DNA of 50,182 nt, taken from the NCBI RefSeq assembly GCF_000828085.3, contig NZ_JXCA02000030.1:432167-482348 (forward strand), given 5' to 3'. Each line of letters opens with the position of its first letter. Within the stretch, counting starts at the first letter, position 1. Source of the stretch: Scytonema tolypothrichoides VB-61278. GTDB lineage: Bacteria > Cyanobacteriota > Cyanobacteriia > Cyanobacteriales > Nostocaceae. Positions 41,862-50,182 of this stretch are shown one piece after another. The notes under the pieces are model-generated. The model saw nothing but the letters and a program-made list of their open reading frames with translations. It was not told the DNA's origin and searched no databases. Position numbers and translations under genes: made by a program.

Positions 41862-44800
41862 CTATCTTTCAAATTCCTGCAACGCTTCGTTCAATCCGTA
41901 AACTCCCATTTGAGCCATACAATCAACCAAATCAAGGCAGCGCGATCGCAAATCTTCTTTTTTACTTTGCCTGTACAGTTGTACAAGTAATTTAGTTACT
42001 TCGTCTGCAAAGATTGTACGATTACGAATTTCAGGATTATCTGATTTTAGGTTTTGGAGGAAGCGATCGCATACTTGAAAGGTAACATCCGGTAGTTTTG
42101 CGCTTGTCCGTTCCAATGCATCGAATAAGTCTCTGGTGTTGTTAGTAAATGCAGGACTATCAACAAAGGCTTTAACTAAATTGATATACTCACCCAGTTC
42201 TTCACCTTCAAAATGCAAAAAACACTCAGATGCTTGAGAACGAATTGCTACATTAGAATCATGGAAAAGTTGAATTAATGCTTTCTCACAGAATTCTCGA
42301 AAATATGCTGTGCGCAGATTGGTAGCAAATATTTCAGCAGTAGCAGCCCGATGAATTTCTGTACCGGATAAGCAAAGTTCAGCAAACCAACGCGCTTCTT
42401 CAATAAATAAAGATACCAAGCAGGTTTGTTGAGTACCGATTTTTACTACTTCTGGCGACTCAGATTTTATCATCCGTTCAAGAATGGGTACCAACACTTG
42501 AAAATGGGTTGGTAATGCGTAGTATAAAAACAGCTTAACAGTCTGTGTTCCCAATACTGGGTCTTCTTCGGTTTCACAAAGTTATTGGAACAAGCTGACA
42601 GCTAAATTTCGATCATAATTCAACATAGCTGTTAATGCTTCCGCAGCACATGACCTCACAGCAATGGAAGGGTCTTGAACTATTTGTTGTAAAGCTTCTT
42701 GAAAGTAGGAGGTGCGATTTTTATCAGCAAAGATGAGTGCTGCTATAGCGCTTACTGCACTGCCTCGTGTAGAATTAATTCCCTTAGAATGAATATTATG
42801 GCTTTGATTGGTGCGCTGTAATTCTGCTACTGGATCAAGGTCATTTAATGCGTACCAGACCACGATATCTAACGCTTCCGTAGTCCAAGACAATTTAGCT
42901 AACTTTTTATATAGCCAACCTATTGAGCGACCACAAGGACGGTTGGGTAATTGGTGGCAACGCTGACATACCTGGAGCGCAGTTTCAGCATCTATATCAA
43001 CCTCAGCAATTCCACGTAAAACGGCATCAAAATAGTGTGTATGTGTGCTTTCTGGAAATTCCCAGACTAATTTAGCAAAACGCTCTGGTTCAGCCTTAAC
43101 TTGCTTTTCAAGAATATGTGACAACTCACTTGACCCGCCTACAAATTCCTCATTGCGCCGAAACCAAAAACCTGGGTCGTTGTGGTTATAACAAGCCATA
43201 GCACTAAGCCATTGCTCGTCAGTCATCTTTTCTGCTGCGCTTTCAGGTATTGGAGAGCCAAGTATAGAAGCCATTGGCTTTGATAGCTCAATGTTTTCTA
43301 GTCGTTCAAGCAGCTGTGAATCTTTGAATTTGCGTTCCAATTCCTGTAAACGACGATTAGCTGCTTCTGTGCGTCGAGAAGGAGCAATAGCATTTAATAA
43401 AACTAGTTGTGGATAGCCTCTATACCTAAGATCAATAGCAGTTTTTTCTACGTCTGTGTAGTAGTCAAGAATCACTGCTTGTAGCTTTATTATCTGCTTT
43501 TGAGAACAAAAAGTAGTAGTTGCCTTTAGTAGCTGATAAGTAGCCCAATAGGGTTCATCACCAATAATCGCATGACGACATAAATCTCCTCCCGTTTCAA
43601 GTCTTACTGGTTGTTCGCAAAGATAATCAATAGCTACGTCTGCAAATATTTCTCCATTTGCAGCATAAGCACGAACCAACAAATACTGTATTGTTTCAAA
43701 ATTGGAATGACGTAGATATTGTTCAGAGATTTTCGCAAAATCTTCAGGATGATTAACAGCTACACTAGATAATGTAGCTTCCATTTTCTTCAATAAAACA
43801 TTATCAATCCCATAGTCATCCCCATACACGCAAAATCCCCAAACAGCATCTTGCCAAGGCGGATTACCTTGCTTTATTGCGGTTAAATCTATGACGCGAA
43901 GCATAAAGGGAAGTATGTATTCGATAAAAGCTAATGGTGCATTAATGGCACTTTATTTGAATTTTTTTTTATAAGAAACACTGTAGGGAAAAGCACCCGA
44001 ATCATTGTCAAATGGATTAGAATTTCCAGCCGCGAGACTAATATTTAGCCGTCGATTTAAGTAGTGACTCATTGCTTCACAAGCCCACTCCGGATTTTGC
44101 TTTGGTAAATCATATATGTGACTCCAAAAGTCTCTGCGAGTGGTTCCATCGCCTACCTGGTCGTCAAGTACTCCCATATCAATTAAGCGCAGGAATAAAT
44201 CAAAAAAACGGCGTCCAGTACTAAATTCTGCAAACCCAATTAGATTGACAAGTCTTTTAGACCAATTTTCTGAAACACCAACAAAAGGTTCCAACAACTC
44301 AGCTACTCGGTCTGGAACCTGCTTTTGCATAAATGATAGCAGTATTACAGTTTTGTCAACGCGTTTCTCGTTTTTATCCCTTAACCACCGTTTAATTATT
44401 CCTAGGCTGTCTAGTAGCTTAAACCAGTGAATAGAACTATTTAATACAATCCAGACTTCCTGTGTGAGAGGATTGCTTTCGTCACACATCAACTGGGCGA
44501 TTATCTCGCATTCCTCTTCTGTGGGTTTATCCAATGTTGCTAGCAGAGCAATTACTACCTTTTTTAAATGGAAGCGAATGTCTGAACTAGTAAGCAGTTC
44601 TTGAAGATTTTCAACGTAGTAATCGAAATCATCCTCATCATCCTCTCGTTGGTGAATTAGAATTTGTCTAAGTTGAGCGCGACGAAAAAGATGTTGCTCG
44701 CTGCTTCGCAAAAATCTTAATAATTCCTGACCGCGAGATGCAAAGCGACGGGCAAAAGCATAGTCAAAAAAACTTTCGTGGAAAAATGAAATACGCTTAC

Positions 44801-45499
44801 CTTCCCAAACTAAAATATGTTCGGAAGCCATTGCTCTCGCGTCATCTGCAAAGTCGTCAACAACTCTTTCTGGAGCCGATAAACTTTGTTGTTGCTGACT
44901 GTTCATATAGTCGCATAAACTATCAATGACGTGCGTCCATTGAACCGAACAACCAAGGCGTTCTCTTAATTTATATTGCTTGTAGTTCCAAAACTGGTCG
45001 TATAGTTCTTTTGCAGTTTTAAAGCTTAAAGCATCTATCGTAGAATCTTCAGCTATTTTTGCCAACAAACCTAAATGCAAAGGCACGGACAATAAGTTAA
45101 GCTGCTTTTCGGTTAGTCGCGTTGCATCTAAGCCTAGTTTGGCAATAATTTCTCTGACTGTGGAGTGAGTACTCCCAACTCATCCGCGTCTTGAGTAGAA
45201 ATAAATACACAGTAAACATCAGGCTTGTTAAGACTTTTCCAAAAATCAGATAAAACTTGAACTTGTTTATCCTCCAATGCACTCAGCGTCCAGCGCCCAC
45301 GCCCACTTTTTTGACGCTTAACTTGATGGCACTCCAAGTTACCATTTTTACTAATAAAAAACTCGAAAGCATCCTCACCAGGTTTTTCCAAACGGATAGA
45401 ATCAGCTTTCTCATCAATGACATCAATCATGCAATAGACAGTCCAGCGTCCTTCGTAGCGGTTGCCGATTTTGTCAGTTTCTCCACCTGGTAAGGGCAT
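41862..45499 (-). pseudogene. Broken Cap4-nuclease/HEAT-type antiviral gene
   Basis: One large gene broken by three lesions. (1) 45499 to about 45150 encodes a Cap4/DUF4297-type dsDNA nuclease domain: KIGNRYEGRWTVYCMID, then the PD-(D/E)XK-like core with SIRLEKPGEDAFEF and LECHQVKRQKS. (2) At about 45150-45130 the frame changes, joining to TVREIIAKLGLDATRLTEKQ: the middle NTPase part with Walker A and B is missing, so a deletion plus frameshift took it out. (3) From 45120 to 41862 one frame continues as the C-terminal NTPase helical region (FHESFFDYAFARRF) and a helical-repeat region, broken only by in-frame TAA codons at 43953-43955 and 42582-42584. Frame agreement across both stops shows recent decay. 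Confidence 0.7.
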
Positions 45500-45679
45500 A
45501 TAATCGCTGCACTACTGATAAATCATTAACTTTGATTTTAGCGTTAGCGAACGCGATCGCTAACGCCGCGTGATCGCTCCTCCGCTAGGAGGTTCGGTTC
45601 ACCAGCATCAGGTAAAGGTATCACTTGTCCCGCTGTCCATAGCGCTGAATTAAGCGTTTGATAAACGATAAGCTTACTT
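45500..45679. other. Spacer with HIP1-type repeat
   Basis: Contains GCGAACGCGATCGCTAACGC (45547-45566) and a CTCCGCTAGGAG palindrome (45580-45591). On the minus strand a frame reads LIVYQTLNSALWTAGQVIPL, possibly the remains of a coding region, but I cannot assign it. It lies between fni and the broken nuclease gene. Confidence 0.4.
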
Positions 45680-46753
45680 TCAAACGGCTGGAACTGTAAC
45701 ATGTCGTTGCAGCACACCAGAATTTTTGAGTTCTTGCAGGGTGACATTGTCAGTGCAAAATAAAACTGTTTCGAGTTCAGCAATCAGAACTTCAACCAAC
45801 TCATCAACGGCGGTTTCTGAGTTTACAGCCGCTTCTAGAAAAGGTCTGGCTAAACCTGCAAGATCAGCTCCGAGGGCTATCGCCTTAGCCACATCCAATC
45901 CATTACGCAGCCCTCCAGAAGCAATCAAGGGCATTGTTGGCGCGACTGCACGGATTTCGGTTATGCACTCAGCGGTTGGGAGTCCCCAGTCGGCAAAAGT
46001 TTGTCCCAGACGGCGCTGTTTGTTATCTTTTGCCCGTTCGCTTTCCACTTTTGCCCATGAAGTTCCACCCGCACCAGCTACGTCAATTGCTGTCACTCCG
46101 ACATCAATTAACTTTTGTGCCATTGCTGCTGAAATTCCATTTCCCACTTCCTTGACAACCACAGGAACGGGAAGTTTTTCGCAAAGTTCGGCAATTTTAG
46201 GAAGCAGCCCCCGGAAATTTGTGTCCCCATGCGATTGCACGCACTCTTGCAGGGGGTTAAGATGCAGAATCAGCGCATCCGCTGCCAACATATTCACAAG
46301 TTGCAAGCACTCGACAAGACCACAACCATAATTTAACTGGACAGCTCCCAAATTTGCAAACAGCAGAATGTCAGGAGCGAGGTGCCGCACTGCAAAGGTC
46401 GAGGCTAGGTGGGGCATTTCTAGAGCAATTCGTTGCGAACCAATTCCCATTGCTAATCGGTAACGTTGAGCAACAGTTGCAAGCCGAGTGTTGACTAGTC
46501 GTGCTAGTTCAGTTCCCCCTGTCATAGAAGAAATCAGAAGTGGAGCACCAAGATTCTTACCCAAGAAGGTTGTTTGAATATTGATATCACTGCGGTCTAA
46601 TTCTGGAAGACAGCAATGAGTAAAGCGATAGCATTCAAACCCACTCGTTACGTCCCGGAACTGTACATCTTCCTCTAAGCAGACACGAAGGTGATCGGCT
46701 TTTCGGTTCTCAATTTCTGTTGCAGCATTGACTGGGGGTATAGTATTGGTCAT
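45680..46753 (-). CDS. fni: Type 2 isopentenyl-diphosphate delta-isomerase
   Basis: A 357-residue FMN-dependent IPP isomerase with a TIM-barrel fold. Family blocks are [66 protein letters not shown] and [23 protein letters not shown], with the phosphate-binding and flavin-binding residues intact. It interconverts IPP and DMAPP, feeding carotenoid, phytol and quinone synthesis in the cytoplasm. I chose the start at 46753 ([13 protein letters not shown]); a longer reading from 46852 adds 33 residues with no family match. No operon partner is visible. Confidence 0.95.
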   Translation of the reverse strand: MTNTIPPVNAATEIENRKADHLRVCLEEDVQFRDVTSGFECYRFTHCCLPELDRSDINIQTTFLGKNLGAPLLISSMTGGTELARLVNTRLATVAQRYRLAMGIGSQRIALEMPHLASTFAVRHLAPDILLFANLGAVQLNYGCGLVECLQLVNMLAADALILHLNPLQECVQSHGDTNFRGLLPKIAELCEKLPVPVVVKEVGNGISAAMAQKLIDVGVTAIDVAGAGGTSWAKVESERAKDNKQRRLGQTFADWGLPTAECITEIRAVAPTMPLIASGGLRNGLDVAKAIALGADLAGLARPFLEAAVNSETAVDELVEVLIAELETVLFCTDNVTLQELKNSGVLQRHVTVPAV

Positions 46754-47200
46754 AATTTTTCTCTCAACAGTTGATTCACCTTTTTCCTGCAATAAAGTAG
46801 TGACAAAATCATTCCACTTTTGTTGGGACGTTTTAGCAAGAATTTTACTCATGACAGCACAGTACCACGAGGGACTGGGCTAGATTGAAGAATCTACGTG
46901 TCTAAAGACGCGCAGAGTGTCAATCAGTGTATGTGCGACCAGAGAGGAAACAGGACACGGAAATTTTAATGACTGCCAAAATGGTATAATGAAAGTGCCT
47001 GTACAAGTCGTAAAAACCAACTCCAGAATCTGAAGAAAGTAGACACCCTTCTCACTAATGGACGTGGTTAAAGAAATATAACTTCGCTCTTGTCGTAAGA
47101 TAGGGCTATGCAGGAGGGTTTGCAACACCCAACTGGAGAGCGTCAAATCAGTATAGCTGATGATACGCAGAGTCTGTCGTGAGGATGTCTGACAAGTGCT
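46754..47200. promoter_or_regulatory. Divergent region between fni and the YceD gene
   Basis: About 450 bases. An extended -10 promoter-like site TGGTATAAT lies at 46982-46990, facing right; its -35 box is weak. It could drive the YceD gene from 210 bases upstream. An open frame on the minus strand (46880-47260) overlaps the YceD start and shows no motif. No RNA gene is recognised. Confidence 0.35.
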
Positions 47201-47707
47201 ATGGACGCAATTTATATTCCGCAGCTTACAAAAGCGCCGCAAGCAACAGAGGAAATTCAAGTCAAAGAGTTTCTACCTGGTTTAGAAACTCTGACACCAG
47301 TTCGAGGTCGCATCCGCGTCCAGCATCATGGAAATTACTTAGAAGTATTTTCTCAAGCAGAAACAATCATCACTTGTACCTGTAGTCGATGCTTGCAAAA
47401 CTACAATCATCGTTTAACCATTGATACAAAGGAAATCATCTGGTTAGATGAAGCAGCAAACGTTGATGATCTGCCACTAGAACGCGAAATCGCTTTTGAT
47501 GATTTAGTAGAAACTTTATCACCCCAAGGATATTTTGACCCCAATACATGGCTGTATGAGCAAATATGTTTAGAATTGCCTCAACGACAGTTGTGTGATG
47601 CCAATTGTTTGGGTATTCAACCAAGCGCCCAGAGCAAATCTGATAAGCGTGTTGACAGGCGTTGGGCTTCTTTGGAAGGTTTGAAAAAGCAATTTCCGGG
47701 AGCGTAG
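47201..47707 (+). CDS. YceD/DUF177 family protein
   Basis: A 168-residue protein of the YceD group (DUF177). ITCTCSRCLQNYNHRLTID is the conserved Cys-x-x-Cys-like block and PQRQLCDANCLGIQP is the second Cys pair. The Cys pairs could bind zinc. Family members are linked in other bacteria to 23S rRNA or ribosome processing and sit next to rpmF; in cyanobacteria the neighbour differs, as here. The gene is single and reads away from fni. The catalytic role is not established. Confidence 0.85.
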   Translation: MDAIYIPQLTKAPQATEEIQVKEFLPGLETLTPVRGRIRVQHHGNYLEVFSQAETIITCTCSRCLQNYNHRLTIDTKEIIWLDEAANVDDLPLEREIAFDDLVETLSPQGYFDPNTWLYEQICLELPQRQLCDANCLGIQPSAQSKSDKRVDRRWASLEGLKKQFPGA

Positions 47708-47976
47708 TTTGATAAATTTGTAGTGGGCGCTTTAGCCTGAAAGCGTCTACTGCGAATTAGGAAAATTTCATCGCTCATTTTGGCAAACTATTAAGTTTTA
47801 TGTAAGTGTAATAATTTTTTTCACTGATTTTTTTTCAAGTTTCGCCTACTAACTAGTCTAAACTCCAGAACCCAGTTATTACAGGAATTGTTCAATGGAA
47901 CCACTTTGAGAATTTTCGCTCGGAAAAATTTAGGATGTAATATGATAGATGGCAGCACAGTCAAGCTTGCCAGACG
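47708..47976. other. Spacer upstream of the kinase-WD40 gene
   Basis: A hairpin-type repeat at about 47721-47752 (TAGTGGGCGCTTTAG pairing with AAAGCGTCTACTG) may end YceD transcription. An AT-rich stretch follows, with T-runs at 47815-47840. TAATATGAT near 47939-47947 could be the -10 region of the kinase gene. No gene is present. Confidence 0.4.
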
Positions 47977-49944
47977 ATGCTCTGCTGCCTCAACCCCGAT
48001 TGCCCGCAACCTCAAAATCCTGAAGGGATAATCCATTGCCAGAGTTGTGGTGCGCAACTGATACCTCTTTTGAGAGGTCACTATCGTATTATCAAGGTAC
48101 TTTCAGATGAAGGTGGGTTTGGTAGAACCTACTTGGCAGAGGACGTAGATAAGCTCAATGAACGCTGTGTCGTCAAGCAACTGGCACCAAAGGTCCAGGG
48201 GACGTGGGCTTTGAAGAAGGCGATTGAGTCATTCCAACAAGAGGCGCAACGATTGCAAGAACTAGGTAAAAATTCGCAGATTCCTACGTTGCTGGCTTAC
48301 TTTGAAGAAGATAACTATTTGTATTTAGTACAAGAGTTTATTGATGGGCAAACTTTGCTTAAAGAGTTCCGACAACAGAGAATATATCACGAAGCAGAAA
48401 TTCGGCAAGTTTTGCTCGATTTGCTACCCGTTCTCAAGTTTATTCACGAGCGCGGGGTAATTCACCGAGATATTAAACCACAAAATATTATGCGCCGTCA
48501 AACTGATGGCAAGTTAGTACTCATTGATTTTGGTGCCTCGAAGCAACTAAGCGCAACAGTACGGACTAAACCAGGGACAAGTATTGGTACACGTGGTTAT
48601 AGTCCTCTCGAACAATTACAGGATGGTGAAGCTCATCCAGCAAGCGATTTGTTTAGCTTGGGAGCTACGTGCTTTCACTTAATGTCTGGTGTTTCACCAG
48701 GTGCTCTTTGGGCAGAAAATGGCTATGGCTGGGTTGCTTCTTGGCAGCAATATTTGAAATGTTCGATCAGTGCAGATTTAGCGAGAGTTGTCGATAAGCT
48801 GTTAAAAAAAGACATTCATGAGCGTTATCAGTTAGCGGATGAAGTCCTCAAAGACTTGGAACCTCAGCCACCATCTCCACAGCCATCTAGACTGAAAAGC
48901 AGACTTTTAGCGGGTGCTGGCATTGTGTTGTTCGCATTTGGGGGATTTTGGTACATAAACAATTTCCAGATCCTAAACCTGATAGCGGAAAACAATTTCT
49001 TGATGAAAACCCTCAATGGGCATTCCAATTTGGTGACTTCTGTCGCTGTGAGTTCGATCCCCCCTGACTCCCCGCTTTATAAGGGGGGACTAGGGGGAAT
49101 TGTTGCCAGTGGTAGTTTTGACACAACACTCAAGCTGTGGAATTTGTCAACTAGAAAGGAAATTTTCACACTTGAGGGGAATGCTGGTTCAGTTTATTCC
49201 GTCGCTATCAGTCCGGATGGTCGTACTGTAGCCAGTGGCAATGGTGACAAAACAATTAAACTATGGAATGTATTCACTGGGCGAGAAATTTATACCCTCT
49301 ATGGACATTCGAGTTCGGTTGAATCTGTTGCTATTAGTCCGGATAGCAAAACGCTTGCAAGTGGCAGTTTTGATGGCAGCATCAAACTATGGGATCTGCC
49401 ATCGGGAAGGGAAATTGCTACCCTAAAGGAACATTCTGGTGCAGTGAAATCTGTTGCCTTTGGTCCAGATGGACAAATTCTTGCTAGTGGCAGTGAAGAC
49501 AATACTATCAAACTATGGAATTTAAAAAATAAACAGGTCATCAAAACTTTCAAGGGACATTCCCAACCGATTAGATCTGTGGCTATTAGTCCTATCCACT
49601 CTGACTCCCGGAGTTTGGGAGGACGACTCGGAGGGATTCTTGCCAGTAGCAGTGCTGACGACACTATCAAACTGTGGGATTTAGCAACCGGACAGGAAAT
49701 CTACACCTTTAAGGGACATTCTTACTCTGTTAATTCTGTTGCCTTTACCTCAGATGGTAAAACCCTTGCAACTGGTAGTAGCGATCACACCATCAAACTG
49801 TGGGATGTGGCAACGAAAAGGGAAATTCGTACCCTCAGGGGACATTCTAAAGAAGTTACTTCCGTTGCCTTTAGTCCCGATGGTAACACCCTTGTTAGTG
49901 GTTGCGCTGACGGGACTATCAATCTTTGGCGGGTGGTTCGGTGA
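47977..49944 (+). CDS. Zinc-ribbon Ser/Thr kinase with WD40 propeller
   Basis: A 655-residue protein. A four-Cys zinc ribbon (CLNPDCPQPQN and HCQSCG) opens it. The eukaryotic-type kinase domain (about 32-300) has a glycine-rich loop, DEGGFGRTYLAE, Lys in CVVKQL, the catalytic HRDIKPQN, DFG as IDFGAS and an APE-like GTRGYSPLEQ. A membrane segment (LLAGAGIVLFAFGGFWYI, about 309-326) follows, then seven WD40 blades ending in KLWNL, KLWDL or KLWDV. Blades 1 and 5 carry 11-codon in-frame inserts. The kinase is cytoplasmic and the propeller likely periplasmic or luminal. Substrate is unknown. Confidence 0.93.
   Translation: MLCCLNPDCPQPQNPEGIIHCQSCGAQLIPLLRGHYRIIKVLSDEGGFGRTYLAEDVDKLNERCVVKQLAPKVQGTWALKKAIESFQQEAQRLQELGKNSQIPTLLAYFEEDNYLYLVQEFIDGQTLLKEFRQQRIYHEAEIRQVLLDLLPVLKFIHERGVIHRDIKPQNIMRRQTDGKLVLIDFGASKQLSATVRTKPGTSIGTRGYSPLEQLQDGEAHPASDLFSLGATCFHLMSGVSPGALWAENGYGWVASWQQYLKCSISADLARVVDKLLKKDIHERYQLADEVLKDLEPQPPSPQPSRLKSRLLAGAGIVLFAFGGFWYINNFQILNLIAENNFLMKTLNGHSNLVTSVAVSSIPPDSPLYKGGLGGIVASGSFDTTLKLWNLSTRKEIFTLEGNAGSVYSVAISPDGRTVASGNGDKTIKLWNVFTGREIYTLYGHSSSVESVAISPDSKTLASGSFDGSIKLWDLPSGREIATLKEHSGAVKSVAFGPDGQILASGSEDNTIKLWNLKNKQVIKTFKGHSQPIRSVAISPIHSDSRSLGGRLGGILASSSADDTIKLWDLATGQEIYTFKGHSYSVNSVAFTSDGKTLATGSSDHTIKLWDVATKREIRTLRGHSKEVTSVAFSPDGNTLVSGCADGTINLWRVVR
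49051..49110 (+). repeat. In-frame repeat insertion in WD40 blade 1
   Basis: Codons SSIPPDSPLYKGGLGGIVAS replace the usual SPDGxxxAS turn, making it 11 codons longer. The DNA has CCCCCCTGACTCCCC and AAGGGGGGACTAGGGGGA, imperfect inverted arms like the CCCCC/GGGGG interspersed repeats of Nostocales. Confidence 0.75.
49588..49647 (+). repeat. In-frame repeat insertion in WD40 blade 5
   Basis: Codons SPIHSDSRSLGGRLGGILAS sit in the same turn as in blade 1 and have exactly the same length. The DNA is a diverged copy of the blade 1 insert (shared TCTGACTCCC-type and GGGATTCTTGCC-type parts). The inverted arms are weaker, which suggests it is older. Confidence 0.75.
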
Positions 49945-49949
49945 AATTT

Positions 49950-50182
49950 GACACTCTCCGGGCTAAAGCCACGGAGATTCTCCCATCTAGCCCAATTCCC
50001 CGTGGAACTGTATTCATGGAGTTACCCCCTACCGTTTCTGGAACTACCTCACGGTAGTATTAGGGGAGAGTCGAAACTCTGGGGACTGCCAATACCCCAT
50101 ACTATCTATCAACCACGACCATTACAGTCTTTACCTCTGGCAAGATTTCGCGTAGCCCTCTATAGATAGATAGAACTTCAGT
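49950..50182 (-). ncRNA. Structured end of an IS200/IS605-like element, candidate omega RNA
   Basis: No protein gene is seen. The stretch is packed with hairpins: CTCCG-GGCT-AA-AGCC-A-CGGAG (49957-49976), CTACC-TCAC-GGTAG (50044-50057), AGAGT-CGAA-ACTCT (50067-50080), and GGGG...CCCC (50081-50098). Read on the minus strand it ends CGGAGAGTGTCAA, a form I recognise from the ends of TnpB-carrying IS200/IS605-type elements in cyanobacteria. There the 3' part of tnpB and the non-coding end form the guide (omega) RNA. The tnpB gene would lie beyond 50182. The call rests on structure and memory of similar ends. Confidence 0.4.

Noticed and set aside
41862-45499. Stop-codon readthrough or recoding of the two in-frame TAA codons
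   Set aside because: No readthrough signal is seen, and the same gene also has a deletion and frame change in its N-terminal part. A pseudogene is simpler.
46754-46852. A 33-residue N-terminal extension of Fni
   Set aside because: The extension has no family match; the isomerase normally starts close to ENRKADHL.
46880-47260. A 126-residue minus-strand frame between fni and the YceD gene
   Set aside because: It overlaps the YceD start, is Cys/Leu-rich without motifs, and has no conserved neighbour.

Overview
The window looks like chromosomal DNA of a filamentous, heterocyst-forming type cyanobacterium (order Nostocales; a Scytonema/Tolypothrix/Brasilonema-like genome is my guess). The reasons are the many HIP1 octamers (GCGATCGC), interspersed palindromic repeats of the kind common in Nostocales, PEP-CTERM ScyD/ScyE-like proteins, CHASE3/GAF histidine kinases with Rcp1-like regulators, a kinase-WD40 fusion and an SmtB-type regulator. 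No species can be named from the sequence alone.

Layout. 1-1760 is a graveyard of mobile DNA: an IS5-family transposase in two frames, a fossil of a CHASE2-domain gene on the minus strand, and an IS630-family transposase remnant split by a 56-bp repeat. 1760-3544 is a two-gene two-component operon. 3545-4200 holds a small transposon-like element (MITE) nested in another repeat. 4205-10284 carries an MltA-like wall enzyme, a short-chain dehydrogenase, a fatty acid desaturase, a PlsC-like acyltransferase and an outer-membrane-type protein. 11487-24215 is an exopolysaccharide cluster of Wzx/Wzy type: GT26, GH5, three further glycosyltransferases and a Wzy-like polymerase, then a Wzc-like copolymerase/kinase, a Wzx-like flippase and a GT2 enzyme. 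It has no initiating phosphoglycosyltransferase and no outer-membrane exporter here, so it must rely on genes elsewhere. 24236-27094 has a fossil M20 amidohydrolase tail, a papain-like cysteine peptidase candidate and an MFS transporter. 27178-35136 is a sugar ABC importer cassette (binding protein and two permeases, no ATPase) broken up by a methyltransferase, two ScyD/ScyE-like genes and a Uma2 nuclease gene.

35315-39263 is a three-gene phosphorelay-like operon (CHASE3-GAF kinase, receiver-PAS kinase, Rcp1-like receiver). 39264-40124 is a repeat-dense spacer. 40125-41474 is an SmtB-type zinc-sensor gene divergent from an orphan ZnuB-like permease. A tRNA-Phe with a good promoter follows. 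41862-45499 is a large, recently broken antiviral-type gene (Cap4-like nuclease domain plus HEAT-like region) with an internal deletion and two in-frame TAA codons. Then come the type 2 IPP isomerase gene fni, a YceD/DUF177 gene, and a zinc-ribbon/Ser-Thr kinase/WD40 protein with two repeat-derived in-frame insertions. The right edge holds a highly structured segment that resembles the 3' end of an IS200/IS605 TnpB element.

The strongest recurring theme is short repeats acting inside genes: they interrupt one transposase, extend another in frame, supply the C-terminus of a binding protein, and lengthen two WD40 blades. The best candidates for follow-up are the decayed Cap4-like defence gene beside tRNA-Phe, the putative omega-RNA-like edge, the nested MITE with a 7-bp target duplication, and the uncharacterised cysteine-peptidase-like protein.
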